Shown piece after piece: positions 14,044 through 17,611 of a stretch of 17,611 nt of DNA. The stretch comes from JBDSYA01 sp039925865 (GTDB lineage: Bacteria > Bacteroidota > Ignavibacteria > Tepidaquicellales > Tepidaquicellaceae), in assembly GCA_039925865.1 (NCBI GenBank), contig JBDSYA010000118.1, positions 1 through 17,611 on the forward strand. Direction: 5' to 3'. The notes under the pieces were generated by a model, which saw only the letters and a program-made list of their open reading frames with translations, was not told the origin of the DNA and did no database searches. The translations under genes were made by a program, and so were the position numbers. Within the stretch, counting starts at the first letter, position 1, and each line of letters opens with the position of its first letter.

Positions 14044-14865
14044 ATGGAATTAAAATTTACAGTAAATAATAAAGAATACAAATGTGACAGCTCAACTCCT
14101 CTGATCATTTCAATTCCAATGATATTTAACGGTGATCAGCCGAATACTTACGATGTAAAAAAGGCAACTGCCAAAGCTTACGAGAAGGATGGCTTTATCG
14201 GCGATACAAGGAAAGGCGGAGGCTGTAATTTTGAACAGTGTAATTTTATTGCTCACTGTAACGGTACTCATACTGAATGCGTCGGGCATATATCTTTAGA
14301 AAGAATATCTATTCATGATACATTAAAGGATTCTCTCATTGCATCAACTTTAATTACCGTGAACCCTGAGAAGGCATTTGATGCAACTGATCAATACATT
14401 CCTGAAAAAAATGCAGAAGATCTGATCATTACCAAATCAATTGTTGAAAAAAAAATCAATAATCTCGAAATGGATTTTTTAGAGGGCTTGATAATCAGAA
14501 CTTTGCCGAATGATGATACAAAAAAATCCAGAAGATATATGGAGAACCAAGCTCCCTATTTTTCGATCGAGGCAATGGAATATATCGTAAGTTTAAATGT
14601 AAAACATTTACTGATCGACTTACCTTCAGTTGACCGCACCTTTGATGATGGAAAGCTGACTGCTCACCATATATTCTGGAATGTTCCTTTTGATTCGCAC
14701 GACATAAATATTAAAAATCATTCTATGAAAACCATTACAGAGATGATTTATGCTTCAAAAGAAATTGAAGATGGAAAGTATCTCTTAAACATTCAGTTTC
14801 CTGAATTTGAAGCCGATGCTGCCCCCAGCAGGATTTTATTATACGAATTAAAAAATGTTGATTAG
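14044..14865 (+). CDS. Cyclase-family hydrolase, probable kynurenine formamidase
   Basis: Probably hydrolyses N-formylkynurenine to kynurenine and formate, inferred from family and from kynureninase being next. The cyclase/KynB metal motif is HxGTHxDxxxxH-like: here H71-C-N-G-T-H76-T-E78-C-V-G-H82, with Glu for the usual Asp. AHH (207-209) and Glu233 in TITEMI match the catalytic His and Glu of KynB in my alignment, and the C-terminus has DAAPSRILLYEL (258-269), as in KynB's 'D-A-S-P-V-R'. At 273 residues it is some 60 longer than typical KynB; extra material lies around 28-68, 105-165 and between His209 and Glu233. No signal peptide is present. It begins 1 nt after the DUF72 stop. Other cyclase-family amidohydrolase activities are possible. 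Confidence 0.72.
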   Translation: MELKFTVNNKEYKCDSSTPLIISIPMIFNGDQPNTYDVKKATAKAYEKDGFIGDTRKGGGCNFEQCNFIAHCNGTHTECVGHISLERISIHDTLKDSLIASTLITVNPEKAFDATDQYIPEKNAEDLIITKSIVEKKINNLEMDFLEGLIIRTLPNDDTKKSRRYMENQAPYFSIEAMEYIVSLNVKHLLIDLPSVDRTFDDGKLTAHHIFWNVPFDSHDINIKNHSMKTITEMIYASKEIEDGKYLLNIQFPEFEADAAPSRILLYELKNVD

Positions 14866-14934
14866 AATTTTCGTTTTTACTTTGACCTGAAATTTTATTT
14901 TCTTTTTTTAAATTTTTAATTAACAGGCTTATAA

Positions 14935-16188
14935 TTGGAATTTCAAAACAATATCACGTTTGCAAAAGAACTTGATCAAAGTGATCCGCTTAAACTTTAT
15001 AGAGAAAGATTTTTCATTCCCAAAAAAAACGGATCAGAGGTTATTTACCTGGCAGGTAACTCTCTGGGACTTCAGCCAAAGTCAGTAAGAGAATATATCG
15101 AACAGGAATTATCAGACTGGGAAACCCTTGCTGTTGATGGTCACACCCGGGCAAAGAATCCATGGCTTCCTTATCATGAATTTCTTACTGCACAAACCGC
15201 GCGGCTGGTGGGAGCAAAGCCTGAAGAAGTTATCAACATGAATTCCCTTACGACTAATCTGCATTTGTTATTGATTTCATTTTACAGGCCAACAAAAGAG
15301 AAACACAAGATTCTAATTGAATCAAATGCATTCCCATCAGATCATTATGCTATTCAGTCTCAGATAAAATTCCATGGATACGATGTGAAATCTTCACTTG
15401 TTGAAATGAAACCCCGTACCGGAGAAGTTAAAATCCGGACCGAAGACATTGAAGAGTACATTGAGAAAGAAGGTGATTCAATTGCTTTGATATGGATTGC
15501 AGGTGTTAATTATTATTCAGGGCAGGCATTTGATATCAAAAGAATTACAGCAGCGGCACATAAAAAAAACATTATATCAGGATTTGACCTTGCGCATGCA
15601 ACGGGTAATCTAGTAATGGAGCTTCACGAATGGGATGTAGATTTTGCTGTATGGTGTAATTATAAATATATGAACGGAGGCCCGGGAGCCATAGGCGGGG
15701 CATTTGTTCACGAAAGACATCTTAACGATTCTGCAATTCCTAAATTTCTAGGTTGGTGGGGGCATGACAAGCAGACAAGATTTTTAATGAATCATAAATA
15801 CATTCCCATCCCAACAGTAGAAAGCTGGCAGCTTAGCAATCCTCCGATCCTTCAGCTTGCTTCATTAAAAGCTTCGCTCGATATTTTTGATTTAGCTGGA
15901 ATGAAAACATTGAGAGATAAAAGCGAACGTCTTACCGGTTATATGAATTTTTTGATCAATGAAAATAACAGCAGTAATAGTGAAATTATAACACCCGTGG
16001 AATTGAATGAAAGAGGATGCCAGCTTTCTTTAAGAATCAGAAGTGACGGTAAAAAACTTTATGAAAGATTGCTCAATGACGGAGTTATTTGTGACTGGAG
16101 AGAGCCCGATGTAATCAGGGTTGCGCCGGTGCCGCTGTATAATACGTTTGAAGAGGTATGGAGATTTACTGAAATAATCAAGAGATAA
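14935..16188 (+). CDS. kynU: Kynureninase
   Basis: PLP enzyme that cleaves kynurenine to anthranilate and alanine (or 3-hydroxykynurenine to 3-hydroxyanthranilate). The 417 residues match the family. IYLAGNSLGLQPK (37-49) is the N-terminal signature, FPSDHYA (133-139) and GFDLAHATGN (216-225) hold the cofactor-binding Asp136, Asp218 and His221, and WCNYKYMNGGPG (240-251) carries the Schiff-base Lys244. GWWGH (273-277) and WQLSNPP (298-304) are also standard. The start must be near TTG 14935, because TAA directly precedes that codon and the first in-frame ATG is about 100 residues in, beyond conserved sequence. A 69-nt spacer separates it from the KynB-like gene. Tryptophan 2,3-dioxygenase and the 3-hydroxyanthranilate branch are not in the window. 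Confidence 0.96.
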   Translation: MEFQNNITFAKELDQSDPLKLYRERFFIPKKNGSEVIYLAGNSLGLQPKSVREYIEQELSDWETLAVDGHTRAKNPWLPYHEFLTAQTARLVGAKPEEVINMNSLTTNLHLLLISFYRPTKEKHKILIESNAFPSDHYAIQSQIKFHGYDVKSSLVEMKPRTGEVKIRTEDIEEYIEKEGDSIALIWIAGVNYYSGQAFDIKRITAAAHKKNIISGFDLAHATGNLVMELHEWDVDFAVWCNYKYMNGGPGAIGGAFVHERHLNDSAIPKFLGWWGHDKQTRFLMNHKYIPIPTVESWQLSNPPILQLASLKASLDIFDLAGMKTLRDKSERLTGYMNFLINENNSSNSEIITPVELNERGCQLSLRIRSDGKKLYERLLNDGVICDWREPDVIRVAPVPLYNTFEEVWRFTEIIKR

Positions 16189-16190
16189 TA

Positions 16191-16246
16191 TAAATTAAAC
16201 CTATTCGTTTAGGAATTCTGTACTTTTTAATACAGTGTTTAATTTA
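16191..16246. repeat. Branched palindromic element before the RAYT gene
   Basis: Perfect 10-bp terminal inverted repeats, TAAATTAAAC (16191-16200) and GTTTAATTTA (16237-16246), enclose two smaller hairpins: CTA/TAG (16201-16203/16210-16212, closing TTCGTT) and CTGTA/TACAG (16218-16222/16231-16235). It starts 2 nt after the kynU stop. It could end kynU transcription, but it has no clean T-run; with a RAYT gene 48 nt downstream, a REP/MITE-like element is the other reading. Confidence 0.5.
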
Positions 16247-16279
16247 GATAAATATTTATTTTATTTGTTTTAAGAATTC

Positions 16280-16294
16280 AAACCCGGATGGTTT
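16280..16294 (+). repeat. Hairpin directly against the RAYT start codon
   Basis: AAACC (16280-16284) and GGTTT (16290-16294) pair over a CGGAT loop, and the ATG begins at the next base. It shares the AACC/GGTT stem with the two palindromes after the gene. It leaves no normal ribosome site, so it may restrain translation or be a recognition hairpin for the transposase. Confidence 0.45.
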
Positions 16295-16879
16295 ATGCAG
16301 GATAAGGTTACACAGGAATTAATTTCGGGAAATTTTTATCATATCTTTAACAAAGGAAACAACAATGAAATAATTTTCTATAAAGAAAGGAATTACGAAT
16401 ATTTCTTAAAAAAATTTAAGGAACATCTGAAGGATTTCTTAAAAATTTATTCATATTGTTTACTTCCAAATCATTTCCACATGTTAATTGAAGTAAAAGA
16501 AGAAAAAATAAAGCAAGCCGGGTTTAACAAAGAAAGAACAATTTCCCAAGCTTTCTCCAACTTCTTTAACTCTTATTCTAAATCAATTAATAAACAGGAA
16601 AACCGTTTTGGAAATTTGTTCAACAGACCATTCAAGCGAAAGTCATTGAAAAGACAACAAGATGTCACCGGTGTCATTTGCTATATTCACAGAAACCCTC
16701 TCCACCATGGAATTGTAAACGATTACACACAATATATATGGAGTTCATATTCCAAAATATTAGATAGAAATAAAGATTTGATTGAAGTAAATACAGTCAT
16801 TGAATGGTTTGGCGGAGTAAAGGACTTTATTCTAATTCATGAAAGAATTGCAAAAGATTACATTGAGCAATTGGAATGA
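16295..16879 (+). CDS. REP-associated tyrosine transposase (RAYT), Y1_Tnp family
   Basis: A 194-residue single-strand DNA transposase of the Y1/HUH superfamily. YHIFNKGNN (15-23) is the usual N-terminal strand, LLPNHFHMLIE (56-66) holds the HUH metal pair His60 and His62, and FNSYSKSIN (91-99) has the likely catalytic Tyr94. RFGNLFNRPFKRK (104-116) and ICYIHRNPLHHGIV (128-141) are characteristic of RAYTs rather than IS200/IS605 TnpA, which are shorter. All key residues are present, so the gene looks intact. RAYTs cut and join REP-type palindromic hairpins and are domesticated, single-copy genes in many genomes. Palindromes lie on both sides here. Just after the stop is a degenerate copy of its last 30 coding bases, suggesting a lost longer C-terminus or local duplication. 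Confidence 0.92.
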   Translation: MQDKVTQELISGNFYHIFNKGNNNEIIFYKERNYEYFLKKFKEHLKDFLKIYSYCLLPNHFHMLIEVKEEKIKQAGFNKERTISQAFSNFFNSYSKSINKQENRFGNLFNRPFKRKSLKRQQDVTGVICYIHRNPLHHGIVNDYTQYIWSSYSKILDRNKDLIEVNTVIEWFGGVKDFILIHERIAKDYIEQLE

Positions 16880-16910
16880 TAAAAGAATTGCAAAGAATCA
16901 CATCAAACAA
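16841..16910. repeat. Imperfect 30-bp direct repeat (40-bp period) across the RAYT stop
   Basis: 16841-16870 and 16881-16910 match at 23 of 30 positions. The first copy encodes RIAKDYIEQ at the end of the RAYT protein; the second, in another frame and after the stop, would encode RIAKNHIKQ. Most differences preserve a similar peptide, so the second copy may be a relic of coding sequence. Confidence 0.5.
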
Positions 16911-16911
16911 A

Positions 16912-16970
16912 AACCTGACAGGTTGTATGTTAATTAGTTTTGAACAAAAAATTAAACCTGTAAGGTTTAA
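16912..16970. repeat. Pair of REP-like palindromes after the RAYT gene
   Basis: The first is AACCT-GAC-AGGTT (16912-16924). The second is TTAAACCT-GTA-AGGTTTAA (16952-16970), with a perfect 8-bp stem. Both share the core AAACCTG..AGGTT with two differing bases. The 9-mer ATTAAACCT of the second (16951-16959) also occurs before the RAYT gene at 16194-16202. Paired, similar palindromes next to a RAYT gene are the typical REP arrangement. Confidence 0.6.
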
Positions 16971-17156
16971 GCACAAACTAAGCGCTCCCAAATATTGTAG
17001 TAAGTCCAACAAATAATTCACAATTTCTCCTCTGAACAGCAATCAACAAATAAATTGTTTGCATTTATTTATTTACTTGAGCTTTACAGAGGTTTACCAT
17101 TGCCGGCCAAAACATCTTTTACAATGACATATTTTTTTAAATTCGCCATTCGACAA

Positions 17157-17555
17157 TTAAATAAAATCTACATTAATCCTTTTTGCTATTTGCTTAAATT
17201 CTTTATCACTGGTTAAAAGAATACCTTTTTTAAATTCTGTTAAAGCTGCTGCAAAACAATCTGCATATGACATTTTATTAAACGCCTTTATTCTACCTGC
17301 CGCTAAAGTTAATTCAATATTTGCTTCAATAATTCTAATAGGTAATGTTTTTATAATATGAATTATAGTATCTCCTGTATTATTTCCAGCTGTTCGTATA
17401 AAATGATAATATATTTCTCCTAAATTCACTACACATAAAAATGCTTCTAATCCTTTTTCATTAATTTCTTCCAAATAATTTGAGACCTTATCTGCATTAA
17501 CTTCTCCATCAAGATATGATATCAAAGCACTGCTGTCAAAAACATATTTTTTCAT
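17157..17555 (-). CDS. vapC: VapC-type PIN-domain toxin
   Basis: A 132-residue PIN-domain endoribonuclease, the toxin of a VapBC pair; family members cleave initiator tRNA or other structured RNAs. The four acidic metal-binding residues are visible: Asp7 in YVFDSSALISYL (4-15), Glu47 in NLGEIYY (44-50), Asp99 in MSYADCFAAAL (95-105) and Asp117 in LLTSDKEF (113-120). The length is normal and the frame intact, so it should be active. The start overlaps the stop of the upstream antitoxin gene by 4 nt (ATGA on the minus strand), the typical VapB-VapC coupling. The spacer downstream has no strong terminator. Confidence 0.92.
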   Translation of the reverse strand: MKKYVFDSSALISYLDGEVNADKVSNYLEEINEKGLEAFLCVVNLGEIYYHFIRTAGNNTGDTIIHIIKTLPIRIIEANIELTLAAGRIKAFNKMSYADCFAAALTEFKKGILLTSDKEFKQIAKRINVDFI

Positions 17556-17611
17556 AACTCACGTTCTCTCTTCTTATCTTCCATAAGTGATTTCATGGCT
17601 TTACCTTTTGT
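17552..17611 (-). CDS. C-terminal end of the VapB-type antitoxin (partial)
   Basis: The last 19 residues are open into the window edge and end TGA at 17552-17554, overlapping the vapC start. They read TKGKAMKSLMEDKKREREL. The 'TKGKAMKSLxEDKKRERE' tail resembles the toxin-binding C-terminus of AbrB/SpoVT-type VapB antitoxins, where the aromatic/basic tail occupies the PIN active site. The DNA-binding N-terminus is beyond the window, so the fold class is a guess. Confidence 0.7.
   Translation of the reverse strand, partial: TKGKAMKSLMEDKKREREL

Noticed and set aside
16295..16879. IS200/IS605-type insertion sequence
   Set aside because: The protein has RAYT-specific blocks and is longer than IS200 TnpA; no TnpB or typical element ends are seen.
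16827..17042. Minus-strand 71-codon frame after the RAYT gene
   Set aside because: It overlaps the RAYT 3' end and the REP-like palindromes, and has no recognisable motif or ribosome site.
1..17611. CRISPR array, tRNA, rRNA or phage module
   Set aside because: No regularly spaced repeats, cloverleaf tRNA, rRNA segment or structural phage gene was found by reading both strands.

Overview
The window is AT-rich (roughly one-third G+C by eye) and codes on both strands with short spacers and mostly weak Shine-Dalgarno signals. Gene content and protein flavour suggest a member of the Bacteroidota/Ignavibacteriota (FCB) group: a large pyruvate phosphate dikinase, small exported proteins of types common in Bacteroidota, a DUF6265 protein and kynurenine degradation genes. 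This is an inference from protein resemblance; there is no rRNA gene to confirm it.

Layout. (1) 1-3840, + strand: the tail of a probable peroxiredoxin, then ribF, rpsO, pnp and a STAS-domain gene that overlaps pnp by 4 nt, closed by a strong terminator. (2) 3852-5711, + strand: a small Rieske ferredoxin and queG 11 nt apart, then a small exported protein with a strong ribosome binding site and a strong terminator. (3) 5710-7284, - strand: a brnT-brnA toxin-antitoxin pair followed 17 nt later by an FMN-dependent 2-hydroxy-acid oxidase. A candidate promoter/operator palindrome lies upstream of brnT. (4) 7285-7572: a spacer rich in inverted repeats. (5) 7573-11585, - strand: ppdK with a DUF6265 gene after it, and separately a PliI-type lysozyme-inhibitor lipoprotein. 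(6) 11711-12988, +: an MFS exporter, divergent from the lipoprotein gene. (7) 13131-16188, +: a DUF72 protein, a KynB-like cyclase and kynureninase, a compact set pointing to tryptophan/kynurenine catabolism. (8) 16191-16970: a RAYT-type Y1 transposase surrounded by small palindromes, the clearest mobile-DNA signature. (9) 17157-17611, -: vapC and the end of its antitoxin.

Regions 1-2 are mainly housekeeping (flavin synthesis, ribosome and RNA turnover, tRNA queuosine), 3-7 are metabolic, and the two toxin-antitoxin pairs and the RAYT locus are accessory insertions. I see no CRISPR array, tRNA, rRNA, phage genes or obvious new defence system. The most notable points are the palindrome set around the RAYT gene, the operator-like repeats in front of brnTA, a 29-bp duplicated gene start flanking a REP-like hairpin at 13001-13160, and the Rieske-QueG pairing.
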